Shown here in pieces: positions 1-8,378 of a stretch of DNA of 37,586 nucleotides (position 1 is the stretch's first letter; each line of letters begins with the position of its first letter). A program made the position numbers and the translations under genes. The stretch is from the NCBI GenBank assembly GCA_018780435.1, contig JADMJS010000638.1, positions 1 to 37,586 of the forward strand. Direction: 5' to 3'. Source of the stretch: Myxococcales bacterium. GTDB lineage: Bacteria > Myxococcota_A > UBA9042 > GCA-2863065. The notes under the pieces were generated by a model. The model was not told the origin of the DNA, searched no databases, and worked only from the letters and a program-made list of their open reading frames with translations.

Positions 1-21
1 CCCCCCCCCCCCCCCCCCCCC
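1..21. other. Homopolymer run of 21 C at window edge
   Basis: The first 21 bases are all C. It sits exactly at the window edge and inside the open frame of the first gene, where it would encode only proline before the signal peptide. This is more likely a sequencing or assembly artefact at a contig end than biology. It hides the true start of the first gene. Confidence 0.7.
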
Positions 22-2018
22 GCTCGCCTCTCGAAGGGAGCCGGAGGTCCACGCTTGTCGATACCCTTCTTCTACTGACGCTTGCCACGATTGCTGGGCT
101 AGCTGACACTGCCAACGCGCAGTGCGCCGTCATTCCTACAGGGTGCTTCAAGTGTAAGTGGCCCGCCACAACGGGCGAAATCACCATCTCTCTCGACTGG
201 AACGGCACGGCTGATTGTCCAATTCAGGCGCCACCCGTCGGTCCCGCCGTACCCGCATGCTCCTTCGCTGCGCCCGGCGGTTGCGCACCCGTTAATTACA
301 GTGCTGCTGAAATGGCTGATGCGATCGTTGCAGCGACTGGACGTTGGAATCGCGAAGCTCAGATCCCGTTCCGACTTCGCTATGTGGGTGTGGGTGCGAC
401 CGGAATGATTCGGGTGCGTGCTTACAACACCGGCGGCCTCGCTGCGCGCGTGCAGTCCACGGGAGGCACGACCTGTCAAGCAGGAGACGACCTGCTAATC
501 AATATCTGCAACACGCAGACCATGACTGCCGGCTACAACACGGGCGGGGGAAACCGAGATATCGAGGGGGTCCTGACGCACGAGCTCGGGCACGTCCTTG
601 GCCTCGCCCACCCGTGGGACTGTGACGCCGTCGCGAACGCGGCGCCAGCTGCAGGCTTCACTTGCAACCCATGTCCCGGACCACCCGCTTGCGGTGCCGC
701 ATTGGCCTGCTTCTTCGACACGGTCATGGACGGAGGCGATACTCTTGGGCTGCCGTGGATCTCGCATATCCGTCACCTCTGGCAGTGGGACGTTCACACT
801 CTACGAGACGGTGTTGGCTTTTTCCGTCAGGGGAATTGCATCTACCAAGCCTGTGGAGTGGGTTTGCCAGCGTGTGGCGCTGGATTTCAGTGCCTAACCC
901 GAAATCTGGCGCCCTGTGGGGCGGCGGCCGGGTGTGCCTGTCATCAACCGACGGCTGGCGGGTATGGCATTCGGACTGACACTATCGTAGAGCACCGCCG
1001 CACCGACGCGTCTGTGTCGACGCCTCGGACTTGGAACCTGGAGTCCGACCCAGGCGATAGCTCGAACATTGCGCCCGCGGTGGAGTGGGGCACTATACCG
1101 ACGACGACGGCGTGGTGCTCGTCGCCGCCTTGTCCTACCTACATCCAGGCGTCAGTCGACATCAACAACCCCCCAGGGAGACTGAGCGATAACCAGCTTC
1201 GAATACGACTGACGAACGGAATCTCATGGCAGGCCCCCGTCATGCTAGGACCTTCGGTTACAAAGACGAGCCCAGCGATCTCCTTCGGCCAGGATCCATT
1301 CGTGAGCGGGCAGCCCATCTGGGCCCTCGTGTATGCCGAGTCCGCCGATTCGCGAAGGTTGACGATTCGAACTACCTCGAACGGTACTGCGTGGGCGGGG
1401 GCCCAGCTCATCCAAGTAGGAAGCCCCGCCGTGAGCCCGGCGACGAGCAGCGTGCCGGCGATCGATTTCCTTCCGGGAGCCAACATGTGGGTGCTTGCAT
1501 GGTCTGACCTCGCCAGCGAGGGCATCCGTACTGCAACCAACTCGTTCCCGAGCTTCGGCAATACGTGGGTATCACTCACTAATTGGCCGCTGCCGGCCTT
1601 CGTCGCACCCGAAGGTGTGTCGCTCGCATGTCGGACGGGCGAATGCGGCGTGTTCTTCCCGGGCTATCGAACCGTCGCACCCCAAAACCTCGTGGACATG
1701 TGGGCGCGGGGAATCCTCTCCGGGACGTCGCTCATCGCGGATACTGCGGGGCCCAGCACCACGCTTGCCCGCCGTCGCGAGGTTGTGGGCCTTGGAGTGG
1801 GAGGCTCGGGCTTCGTCGGGGCAGCGCTATCAGCTACATCGGCGGGTGTGCCTCAGCTCTTTGCGAGCCTCATCTCGAATGACCGGAGTGGCACAGGGCC
1901 AGCGCCAGGTTTCACGAATGCGTCGGCGATATCGAGCACCGACTCTGGAGTCTCTGTGTCCAACGAGAGCGCGAACTGGGACGAGTTTTCCGCTCACTAC
2001 GTTCGGCAAGTCTTCTAA
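3..2018 (+). CDS. Secreted matrixin-like zinc metallopeptidase (5' partial)
   Basis: This is an exported zinc-dependent endopeptidase of the metzincin type. The motif HELGHVLGLAH (first His codon at 579) matches HExxHxxGxxH: three His bind zinc and Glu is the catalytic base. The frame is open to the left edge and has no ATG, GTG or TTG before the ATG at 312. From about position 51 it encodes a hydrophobic signal peptide (TLLLLTLATIAGLA) ending near Ala-Asn-Ala-Gln, then a Cys-containing region. The true start is therefore outside the window, and the ATG at 312 would remove the signal. The middle part (about 640-960) is Cys-rich, and the C-terminal half has repeats resembling sialidase or propeller blades (WALVYAES, WVLAWSD). 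A lipoprotein gene follows 27 bases later, probably in the same operon. The peptidase call is firm; the substrate is unknown. Confidence 0.8.
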   Translation, partial: PPPPPPRSPLEGSRRSTLVDTLLLLTLATIAGLADTANAQCAVIPTGCFKCKWPATTGEITISLDWNGTADCPIQAPPVGPAVPACSFAAPGGCAPVNYSAAEMADAIVAATGRWNREAQIPFRLRYVGVGATGMIRVRAYNTGGLAARVQSTGGTTCQAGDDLLINICNTQTMTAGYNTGGGNRDIEGVLTHELGHVLGLAHPWDCDAVANAAPAAGFTCNPCPGPPACGAALACFFDTVMDGGDTLGLPWISHIRHLWQWDVHTLRDGVGFFRQGNCIYQACGVGLPACGAGFQCLTRNLAPCGAAAGCACHQPTAGGYGIRTDTIVEHRRTDASVSTPRTWNLESDPGDSSNIAPAVEWGTIPTTTAWCSSPPCPTYIQASVDINNPPGRLSDNQLRIRLTNGISWQAPVMLGPSVTKTSPAISFGQDPFVSGQPIWALVYAESADSRRLTIRTTSNGTAWAGAQLIQVGSPAVSPATSSVPAIDFLPGANMWVLAWSDLASEGIRTATNSFPSFGNTWVSLTNWPLPAFVAPEGVSLACRTGECGVFFPGYRTVAPQNLVDMWARGILSGTSLIADTAGPSTTLARRREVVGLGVGGSGFVGAALSATSAGVPQLFASLISNDRSGTGPAPGFTNASAISSTDSGVSVSNESANWDEFSAHYVRQVF

Positions 2019-2045
2019 TAACTAGTGAATGGATGGAGGAATGTC

Positions 2046-2975
2046 ATGGTAAACTCGGTCTTCGTCAGCGCCAGGGCGGCGCCGCTGCGGGGTATTCTGG
2101 CGGCGGTGTTCCTCCTCTCTTGCTCGGCCCCAACCGCTGAGGAGTCGCATAGCCCCATTGATGTCATCATTGACGTCGGCACGTCCGATTCGGCATCAGA
2201 CGCTCCGGACATCGCGGTTGCCCCCAATGTCCCAGACACTTCGCAGGCTGTTGCCGTTCGGAAGTACATCAATCCCTGGCAGGACGGTGACTCTGTCGCG
2301 GAGCCGTGGCCCTCGGTGGCAAACACGGTCGGCCTGCGGATCCTCACTGGCACCGTCGTCTCAATTGCTGAGCCCGTGCCAACTCTCTGGCCCGCGGTCG
2401 ACATCGAGTCAGAGTGTCCTGGTGCCTACTATGGCGAACCGTTCGTGCGGGTACGCGTCCTTCCCGACGGCGTCATCGATGAGTCTTTGTACGGACCTGG
2501 CGACGAAGCCTGTGGCTGGTCACCGGCGAACGACGATGGCACCCTTGACCTCTGGTATCGAACCGGCATCACTGATTTGTACACATCTGACTTCAAACCT
2601 CATCCAGCATGTACGTTTTCGTATCAGGCTGAGTCGCCACCTGACTCGTTCGGACTTTCGAGCGGGCTTCAACTGCTCATCTTGACTCGACCAATACACG
2701 TGAGAGTCGAGATGCTTGATGTCTGGCCCACCGACGAGCCCATAGTGCCCTATCGCTACGGGCTCGCATCGGCGGGGCCGGTTGACGATCAGCCGTTCGA
2801 GAGCGGCGGCGTGGAACTCAGCGTCGAAGACGTCGTCAAGAAGCTCGCGGAAGGCCAAGCCTGGGTGCACGGTCGGGCGAATTGTGATTTCATCCTTGCA
2901 GGCAGTCCCGAAGGGAAGGGCTGGGAGGACTACTTGCCTGACCAGGCGAAGGACGCACCTGATTCGACCCAGTGA
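2046..2975 (+). CDS. Hypothetical lipoprotein
   Basis: No family is recognised. The product is a 309-residue predicted lipoprotein with a basic and hydrophobic N-terminus and a lipobox LLSC. A low-complexity Asp/Ser/Ala linker follows, then a globular region with several Cys. The ATG at 2046 is chosen because GGAGGA lies at 2035-2040 with good spacing; an upstream in-frame ATG at 2025 has no such site. It lies just downstream of the metallopeptidase gene in the same direction, so the two may be co-expressed envelope proteins. The stop overlaps a GTG at 2972 that opens the remnant region downstream. The C-terminus (ending DSTQ) looks unremarkable, but whether the original end was altered by the neighbouring insertion cannot be judged. 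Confidence 0.65.
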   Translation: MVNSVFVSARAAPLRGILAAVFLLSCSAPTAEESHSPIDVIIDVGTSDSASDAPDIAVAPNVPDTSQAVAVRKYINPWQDGDSVAEPWPSVANTVGLRILTGTVVSIAEPVPTLWPAVDIESECPGAYYGEPFVRVRVLPDGVIDESLYGPGDEACGWSPANDDGTLDLWYRTGITDLYTSDFKPHPACTFSYQAESPPDSFGLSSGLQLLILTRPIHVRVEMLDVWPTDEPIVPYRYGLASAGPVDDQPFESGGVELSVEDVVKKLAEGQAWVHGRANCDFILAGSPEGKGWEDYLPDQAKDAPDSTQ

Positions 2976-3330
2976 CCACTCAAGACGAGGAGTACTTGAC
3001 ACTTCTCTCCGATGGCGTATTCGCGAAGGTCCCCGCCGGATGCCGAGCGCACAAGAGCGATCCCGGGCTCTCCAAGGACCCAGACGAGCCCACACTTGAC
3101 GTCCTCTTTCTGCCGCTCGGGCTCCCACGCCGTCTGAACTGGCCGACGTTGCTGCGGACATCGAGCACAGGGTGCGTCGGTATCTGACCAGACCTACAGG
3201 CCGGAGGGGCAGCGACGATAGCTCTTCTGATTCCGAGGCCGGCCTGGCGTGCGAGGTCCTCGAACGCGTCGCCCGGGCCAAACCGATCGCGGAGCACACG
3301 ACCGCCCGCGAGGGACTTCCCAGCAACCAC
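2972..3330 (+). pseudogene. Decayed transposase remnant
   Basis: No intact gene explains this stretch, but pieces of one protein appear in different frames. Frame 2 from 2972 encodes EEYLTLLSDGVFAKVPAG, which resembles the 'HFHxLxxDGVF' region of transposases with an N-terminal zinc-binding domain (IS91/IS801-like). From about 3128, frame 1 encodes PTPSELADVAADIEHRVRRY, which resembles the 'PPPTxxEVxxxxxxIxxRVxRxL' segment that follows in those proteins, and then an acidic stretch and AREGL. Frame switches and stops (for example TGA at 3185 in frame 2) separate the pieces. I infer a 5'-truncated, frameshifted transposase remnant. The identification is from memory of the family and is moderate at best. 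A short GTG-started peptide of 71 codons (2972-3187) is the alternative reading. Confidence 0.45.
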
Positions 3331-3376
3331 AGCAAGCCGGTCATCCCCGAACTGGCTGCTCGGTCTCCGGCCGGTC

Positions 3377-4222
3377 ATGACGCCCATGCCGGCGTTGCCA
3401 ACCCGGAGCTTCTTCCTCGACGTCTCGGACTGGTACCGCGGCGAGAAGGACGACGCCATGGCCCTCCAAGTCCTCTCGAACATCGCGGAGCTCCAGCTCG
3501 GCGACCCGGCGCTCCTCCGCATCCTCGGGCACCGCCTCGCGCAGCTCGATCGCTTCGACGCCGCTGTCCGCACCTTCGAAGAGGTCCTCTCGCTGCGACC
3601 CGAGGAGCCGCAGTCGTACCGCGACCTCGCGCTCGTCCTCGGCCGCCGGGCCGCGGAAGGTGGAAGCACCCGGGAGTTCGCGCGCCACGACTACGAGCGC
3701 GCGCTCTCGCTCCTCTCAGACGTCGTCAAGAAGAAGTGGGACCGCTTCGAGGCCATCGAGATCATGGCGCTGACTGAGATGAACCGCCTCTGGCCCCTCG
3801 CCCAGGCGGTCGGCCTGAAGACCTTCCCCCTCGACGACCGCTTCGAGGCGCCGATGGATCTCGACGTGCGCATCGTCATGACCTGGGACGCCGACCTCAC
3901 CGACATGGATCTCCACGTCCTCGAGCCCTCGGTCGAAGAGGCCTACTACGGTCACAACCTCACGACCATCGGCGGCAAGGTCTCGCGCGACTTCACGCAG
4001 GGCTACGGCCCCGAGGTCTACTCGGTCCGAAAGGCCATGAAGGGGGTCTACAAGGTCAAGACGAAGTTCTTCGGCTCGTCCGCCGCCCAGCTCCAGGGCG
4101 CGGTCACGCTCCAGGTCGACGTCTACACGAACTGGGGCCGGAAGAACGAGAAGCGCCAGTCGATGACGCTGCGCCTGACCGAGAACAAGGAGGAGTTCGT
4201 GGTGGGGGAGGTGACGTTCTAA
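3377..4222 (+). CDS. TPR/DUF2135-type protein, C-terminal fragment
   Basis: The protein has 281 residues. Residues about 10-110 form TPR-like helices (DPALLRILGHRLAQLDRFDAA, then RPEEPQSYRDLALVLGRR). Residues about 165-281 resemble the DUF2135 domain (IVMTWDADLTDMDLHVLEP, then GPEVYSVRKAMKGVYKVKTKF). In Myxococcota and other bacteria this pair usually forms the tail of a much longer protein that begins with VIT and von Willebrand A domains. Here those parts are missing: the frame is closed at 3185, and 3188-3376 in this frame does not look like protein. The ATG at 3377 has no clear ribosome binding site. The adjoining transposase remnant suggests truncation by an insertion. It may be an expressed fragment or a pseudogene. 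The gene converges on the next gene with only 12 bases between stops. Confidence 0.6.
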   Translation: MTPMPALPTRSFFLDVSDWYRGEKDDAMALQVLSNIAELQLGDPALLRILGHRLAQLDRFDAAVRTFEEVLSLRPEEPQSYRDLALVLGRRAAEGGSTREFARHDYERALSLLSDVVKKKWDRFEAIEIMALTEMNRLWPLAQAVGLKTFPLDDRFEAPMDLDVRIVMTWDADLTDMDLHVLEPSVEEAYYGHNLTTIGGKVSRDFTQGYGPEVYSVRKAMKGVYKVKTKFFGSSAAQLQGAVTLQVDVYTNWGRKNEKRQSMTLRLTENKEEFVVGEVTF

Positions 4223-4234
4223 ACGGAGGGAAGG

Positions 4235-6790
4235 TCAGGGAACGACGAACACCACGCCATTCATGCCCAGAGTCCCGTGCGGCTGGCAGTAGTAGGGGAA
4301 GTGGCCGACCGTGCTCATCAAGAAGTCCTTGGCCGTCCCGATGTTGGACACCGGCACAAAGGGCCCCGAGTCCGCCGGGGTCGCCGATTGACCACTGATG
4401 ACGCCGCCGATCATCGGGTGACTGATGAAGCTCCCGGAGAACCGTACTGAGGTCCCCACCTTCACTTTGAGGCACTTGGGCGCATAGGTGAGGTTTCCGT
4501 TCGGGAAGAGCACGGACGAGAAGAAAAGGCCGGTCTGATCCGTCGCCGTGCCGATCGTGCAGCCGTTCAGGGTCGTCACACACTTGCCGCCGTAGCACAT
4601 GGCGCTCGCGCAGTCGCTGTCAGCCGTACACGCCGTGTCGGCTGGGCACCCAGGACAGTTGCCGCCGCAGTCGATGCCGACTTCGAGGCCGTTCTTCTGG
4701 TTGTCCGAGCAGCTCGGTCCGGCGATACACGTCGCGAGTGCCGTGTTGCACGTCCCGCCGGGGCAGTGTTCGTCGTCCGTACACTGTACGCACGTCCCCG
4801 CGAACAGAGAGTTGGTGTCTCCGCACACGGTCTTGCCGTCGACGCCATCGGCGGCGCAGCTCGACCCGGTGGCGGCAAAGGAGAAGGCGGGCTCGAGCGG
4901 GACACCCTCGCAGGAAGGGCTCACGAGGCACGCCGTTGTCGCGACAGGGAGGTCGAGAACGTCGCCCACCGACTTGCTGTCGCCAGCGCCATCGCAGACC
5001 AGCCGCTGACAGTCGCCTGGGGTCTGTCCGTCTTGGACCGTGGTCGTCTCGCCCAGGTTCTCGGTGCCACACTCATTGTCGACGCAGGTCGCGGCGACAC
5101 ACTCGTTGCCCGTGCTCGGACAATCGAGCAGTGTGTTGCATTCGCCGCACACACCGGCCATGGGACCTTCACCGCAGAACGCCGCACCGGAGATGCCGTC
5201 GGCTGAACAGTCGGTCCCGACCGGCGCCTTTGTGAAGCTCGGCGCGAGCGGGATGCCGTCGCAGGTGGGATCCGTGAGGCACACCGTCGACGACGTCGGC
5301 AGATCCGCTGCGTCATCGACGGACTTGGTCCCGCCCTCGCCATTGCAGACGAGCTTTTGGCAATCTCCGCCCGACTGGCCTTCGGTCGCCGTCACGGCCT
5401 CGCCGAGGTTCTCGGTCCCGCAGACGTGATCGATGCAGGTGGCCGCGACGCACTCGTTCCCCGTCGCCGGGCAGTCAGTGGCCGAGTTGCACGCGACGCA
5501 CGTCCCTTCCGCGGCGCCGTCGCCGCAGATCGTCTTGCCCGCGATCGCGTCGGAGGCGCAGCTCGTCCCCGCGGCGACCGTCGTGAACGACGGCGCGAGC
5601 GGGGTGCCCGTGCACGCCGGCTCGACGCGGCAGGCCGTCTTCGAGGTCGGCAAGTCGGAGTCGTCGTCCGCCGACCGTGTATCGCCAGCGCCGTCACAGA
5701 CCACGAGCTGGCAGTCACCCGGAGTCTGATCGGGGACCGGGGTGCCATCGAGGACGGCGATCTCGCCGCATTTGCCGCCGTCGCAGGTGCGCGTCAGGCA
5801 CACGTTTGGGATGGGTTGGCAATCGGCGGTCGTGGTGCACTCCGGCGCCACGGCGCACGCCGAGTCGCTCGCGCAGTCCGTGTCTTCGCAGTCGGTCTTC
5901 TCGTCGCCGTCATCGTCGGTGTCGTCGGTGCAATCGAACTCGCAGACGACCGTGGTGCTCTCGCACTCGCCGGCTGCGTTGCAGGCGTCGCCCGACGTAC
6001 ACGCGATCCCGTCCGAGCACTCCTGGCCCACGACGATCTGCAGCGAACACGTCCCGGTGGCCGGATCGCAGACGGGTGACTCGCAGGGCCCCGCGGTCAC
6101 GGCCTCGGGGCAGACGACCGCCATCTTGGGATCGTTCACGCACTTGCCGCCGGTGCACTTCGACGTGCCGTCGCAGAGGTTCGTGTCCGACGTCGTGCAG
6201 TCCGCGTCGGACTCGCAGTCGCAGGACGGGGTGCCAGCGCAGGTTCCCGACGAACACGAGTCGCCGGACGTACAGCCGTCGCCGTCGTCACACGGTGCGC
6301 TCGAAGGCGTGCTCGTGCAGCCGCCGGAGCCGCAGCCGTCGATGGTGCACGGGTTGCCGTCGTCGCAGTCCGCCGGGACGACTTTGCCGGCGCAGGCGCC
6401 CGCTGCGCAGGTGCCCAGCGTGCACGCGTCCTCGGGGCCGCAGGCGGCGCCGTCCGCCACGGGGGCGATGGTGCACAGCCCGGCGCTGTCGCAGCGCGTG
6501 GTCTCACATTCCGCGGGGACCAGGGTCGGCGCCGTGCAGAAGGCGCCGGTCTCCTTGGCCTCGGACACGCATTGGCCGTTCTCGCAGGTCGTGACCTTGC
6601 AGCCGTCGTAGAAGTCGGCGCACTGATGGGCTGCCGTGCAGCTCCCGGGCGAGGCCGCGTCGGGGTCATGCACCCCGATCGAATCGGCACCCCCGGAGCC
6701 CGTCGACGCGTCGACGTCGCCAGCGCCTTCATGACATCCGACCACCATCGCGCCTACGAGCGCCACCACACCTGCCCACCATGAATTCAT
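4235..6790 (-). CDS. Cys-rich repeat lipoprotein with C-terminal cupredoxin domain
   Basis: The product is an 851-residue outer-surface lipoprotein. The ATG at 6790 is preceded by AGGTGG at about 6 bases and starts a signal peptide with lipobox VVGC, so the longer frame to 6868 is not used. After a Ser/Gly/Asp linker come many short Cys-rich modules (CxxDxDCxxxxxC-like), then three tandem repeats of about 118 residues marked by TPGDCQxLVCDGxGxxxS and CVAATC. Next is a CSDNQKNGLEVGIDCGGNC module typical of Myxococcota surface proteins. The last 85 residues form a plastocyanin/azurin-like domain with apparent type-1 copper ligands His791, Cys835, His838 and Met843 (SHPM; YYCQPHGTLGM). It probably binds copper for electron transfer at the cell surface; the partner is unknown. 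The copper fold is clear, the role inferred. Confidence 0.8.
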   Translation of the reverse strand: MNSWWAGVVALVGAMVVGCHEGAGDVDASTGSGGADSIGVHDPDAASPGSCTAAHQCADFYDGCKVTTCENGQCVSEAKETGAFCTAPTLVPAECETTRCDSAGLCTIAPVADGAACGPEDACTLGTCAAGACAGKVVPADCDDGNPCTIDGCGSGGCTSTPSSAPCDDGDGCTSGDSCSSGTCAGTPSCDCESDADCTTSDTNLCDGTSKCTGGKCVNDPKMAVVCPEAVTAGPCESPVCDPATGTCSLQIVVGQECSDGIACTSGDACNAAGECESTTVVCEFDCTDDTDDDGDEKTDCEDTDCASDSACAVAPECTTTADCQPIPNVCLTRTCDGGKCGEIAVLDGTPVPDQTPGDCQLVVCDGAGDTRSADDDSDLPTSKTACRVEPACTGTPLAPSFTTVAAGTSCASDAIAGKTICGDGAAEGTCVACNSATDCPATGNECVAATCIDHVCGTENLGEAVTATEGQSGGDCQKLVCNGEGGTKSVDDAADLPTSSTVCLTDPTCDGIPLAPSFTKAPVGTDCSADGISGAAFCGEGPMAGVCGECNTLLDCPSTGNECVAATCVDNECGTENLGETTTVQDGQTPGDCQRLVCDGAGDSKSVGDVLDLPVATTACLVSPSCEGVPLEPAFSFAATGSSCAADGVDGKTVCGDTNSLFAGTCVQCTDDEHCPGGTCNTALATCIAGPSCSDNQKNGLEVGIDCGGNCPGCPADTACTADSDCASAMCYGGKCVTTLNGCTIGTATDQTGLFFSSVLFPNGNLTYAPKCLKVKVGTSVRFSGSFISHPMIGGVISGQSATPADSGPFVPVSNIGTAKDFLMSTVGHFPYYCQPHGTLGMNGVVFVVP

Positions 6791-6929
6791 CGTAACCACC
6801 TGACCATCCTTGTCGTCCGCGCGCGAATCTACCGCCGAGGGCCCCGATCTCCAAACCGAGGTACCCATTCGAGGCAGGGAGCCTGTCGGACGACCGCGTG
6901 CTCCGCTGAAGTGAGAAGCGTGCGGCGCT

Positions 6930-7868
6930 CTACTTCGGCGGTGGACCGAGACGGTGGGCCGTCTCGCCGACGAGGTGCGCTCCCTTGGCGAGCCCGCGTA
7001 TCGCGTAGACCGAGCGGACGCGTGGCCGCTGGAGCCAACCTTGAAAGTGCGGCCCGCGCTGGGAGAGGTACTCGAAGTCGCGGGGCCGGCCGGGCAGGGT
7101 GCGCAGGATCACGGTGCGGTCGTCCATCGGGAGGGCGAGCAGGTTGCGCCGGTACCCGTCGCCGTACATGAAGTACTGCTCGGCGTTCGACAGATAGAGC
7201 GTGCGCACGAGGAGGTCATGGTCTCGGAGGGCCGCAGCCAACGCCGGCAGCGTGACGTCACCGGTGAGGTCGCCCTGAATGGCGACGAGGCGACCGGACT
7301 TGGCGAGCGACCGGACGATATCGTACTGCCCCAGGTCGGTGAGGAAGGTCTTGGGGCCAGCGCGAGGCGTCTTCCCCCGCCACGGGCGCTCGTGAAGCTC
7401 GACGAGGCGCGTCGAGACGACCCTGGCTGCGAGCCGATGCACCGCTGTCACCCGCGCTAGGGCTCCGTCCGCCGCGAGGACCTCCGCGGCACGACCTTCG
7501 TCGGCCCAAAGCGCCACGAACGCGTCCGGGTCCTCCGCGTGGCGGAGGAGCGCCGCGTGGACGCGGTGGAGGTCGACGATGACGGGATCGAAGTCGAGGG
7601 CCACCACGAGGTCGGGGCGGGTCCACCCCGCGAGGATGAGCAGTTGTTCGGCCCCGACGCCGATCAGGACCCCACCGCGAGTCACCGGGAGCCGGTCGAA
7701 GAAGAGATCGAGGCGGCGCTCGTTGGATACGAGGTAATGGGTGTCGTTGTTCGTGCCGGGTGGATCGGCGGGCAGCGTCGCGATGCGTTGCGCGGCCAGG
7801 TCGAGCGGGTCGCTCGGACTCGCGTTCACCACTAGGGCGCCGACCACGATGAGGAGTCCCAGGCCCAT
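6930..7868 (-). CDS. Uncharacterised protein resembling the LIC_10091 family
   Basis: The protein has 312 residues with a hydrophobic N-terminus (MGLGLLIVVGALVVNASPSD) that can act as a signal peptide or anchor. The body has features I associate with a family of unknown function named after Leptospira LIC_10091: NDTHYLVSNERRLDLFFDRL, then a Rossmann-like glycine loop GGVLIGVGAEQ, then DLVVALDFDPVIVDLHRV. The glycine loop followed by an acidic strand end resembles a class I SAM-binding fold, but I see no clear substrate motif. The start at 7868 follows an in-frame stop immediately upstream and has no obvious ribosome binding site. It is divergent from the MarR gene, with 87 bases between, so it may share that regulatory region. 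Function is unknown, and the family link is from memory. Confidence 0.6.
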   Translation of the reverse strand: MGLGLLIVVGALVVNASPSDPLDLAAQRIATLPADPPGTNNDTHYLVSNERRLDLFFDRLPVTRGGVLIGVGAEQLLILAGWTRPDLVVALDFDPVIVDLHRVHAALLRHAEDPDAFVALWADEGRAAEVLAADGALARVTAVHRLAARVVSTRLVELHERPWRGKTPRAGPKTFLTDLGQYDIVRSLAKSGRLVAIQGDLTGDVTLPALAAALRDHDLLVRTLYLSNAEQYFMYGDGYRRNLLALPMDDRTVILRTLPGRPRDFEYLSQRGPHFQGWLQRPRVRSVYAIRGLAKGAHLVGETAHRLGPPPK

Positions 7869-7919
7869 CGGTGTTCATGGTGACGGAGCGGTCGCTATTG
7901 CGCCACTGTTCATTCGATG

Positions 7920-7933
7920 GTTGCGCTAGCAAC
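7920..7933. promoter_or_regulatory. Candidate MarR operator palindrome
   Basis: The inverted repeat GTTGC-N4-GCAAC lies 22 bases before the GTG of the MarR gene and within the divergent intergenic region. MarR dimers commonly bind inverted repeats of this size next to their own gene. A second GCTAGC element at 7942-7947 repeats the one at 7925-7930 with a 17-base period. Autoregulation and control of the divergent gene are inferred. Confidence 0.45.
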
Positions 7934-7955
7934 TAACTGGCGCTAGCGTGGACCG

Positions 7956-8378
7956 GTGAACGATGACACCCGAGCCCTACGCGCTGCATTCGTTGGGGTG
8001 GTCCGGCAGTTCGGGCTGCTCGAGACCGACCGCACCCCCTGCGGTCAGCCGCTCGCGGTATCTCACGCACACGCGCTCACGGAGCTCCTCGATGCACAAC
8101 CGCTGCGCCAGGGCGAGCTAGGTCAGCGGCTCGGCCTCACGAAGTCGGGGACGAGCCGTATGGTGGCTCAACTCGAACGTAAGGGCTGGATCAACCGCGC
8201 CCCCGACGCGGTTGACGGGCGGGTGTGGTCCCTGCAGCTCACGGAAGCGGGTGAGCGCCTCGCCGGCCGAACGTTGACCGCCAGCCTCGCGCGCTTCGAT
8301 GCCATCTTGATTGCGATCGACCCCGAACGTCGCCGCGACGTCGTGGCCGCGCTCGAGCTCCTCAGAGGTGCCTTATGA
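7956..8378 (+). CDS. MarR-family transcriptional regulator
   Basis: The protein is a 140-residue winged-helix DNA-binding regulator, a normal MarR length. The helix-turn-helix is seen in QGELGQRLGLTKSGTSRMV (about residues 50-68), followed by the wing with the expected D-x-R pair in DAVDGRVWSLQLTEAG. MarR proteins act as dimers that usually repress a neighbouring gene until a small ligand binds. The start is GTG at 7956. Its stop overlaps the ATG of the methyltransferase gene (ATGA at 8375-8378), so the two are translationally coupled and the regulator probably controls that enzyme. An inverted repeat upstream is a plausible operator. The ligand cannot be predicted. Confidence 0.88.
   Translation: MNDDTRALRAAFVGVVRQFGLLETDRTPCGQPLAVSHAHALTELLDAQPLRQGELGQRLGLTKSGTSRMVAQLERKGWINRAPDAVDGRVWSLQLTEAGERLAGRTLTASLARFDAILIAIDPERRRDVVAALELLRGAL

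Noticed and set aside
2972..3187. 71-codon GTG-started frame as an intact small gene coupled to the lipoprotein
   Set aside because: Part of it resembles a transposase segment whose continuation is in another frame, so a remnant is the better reading.
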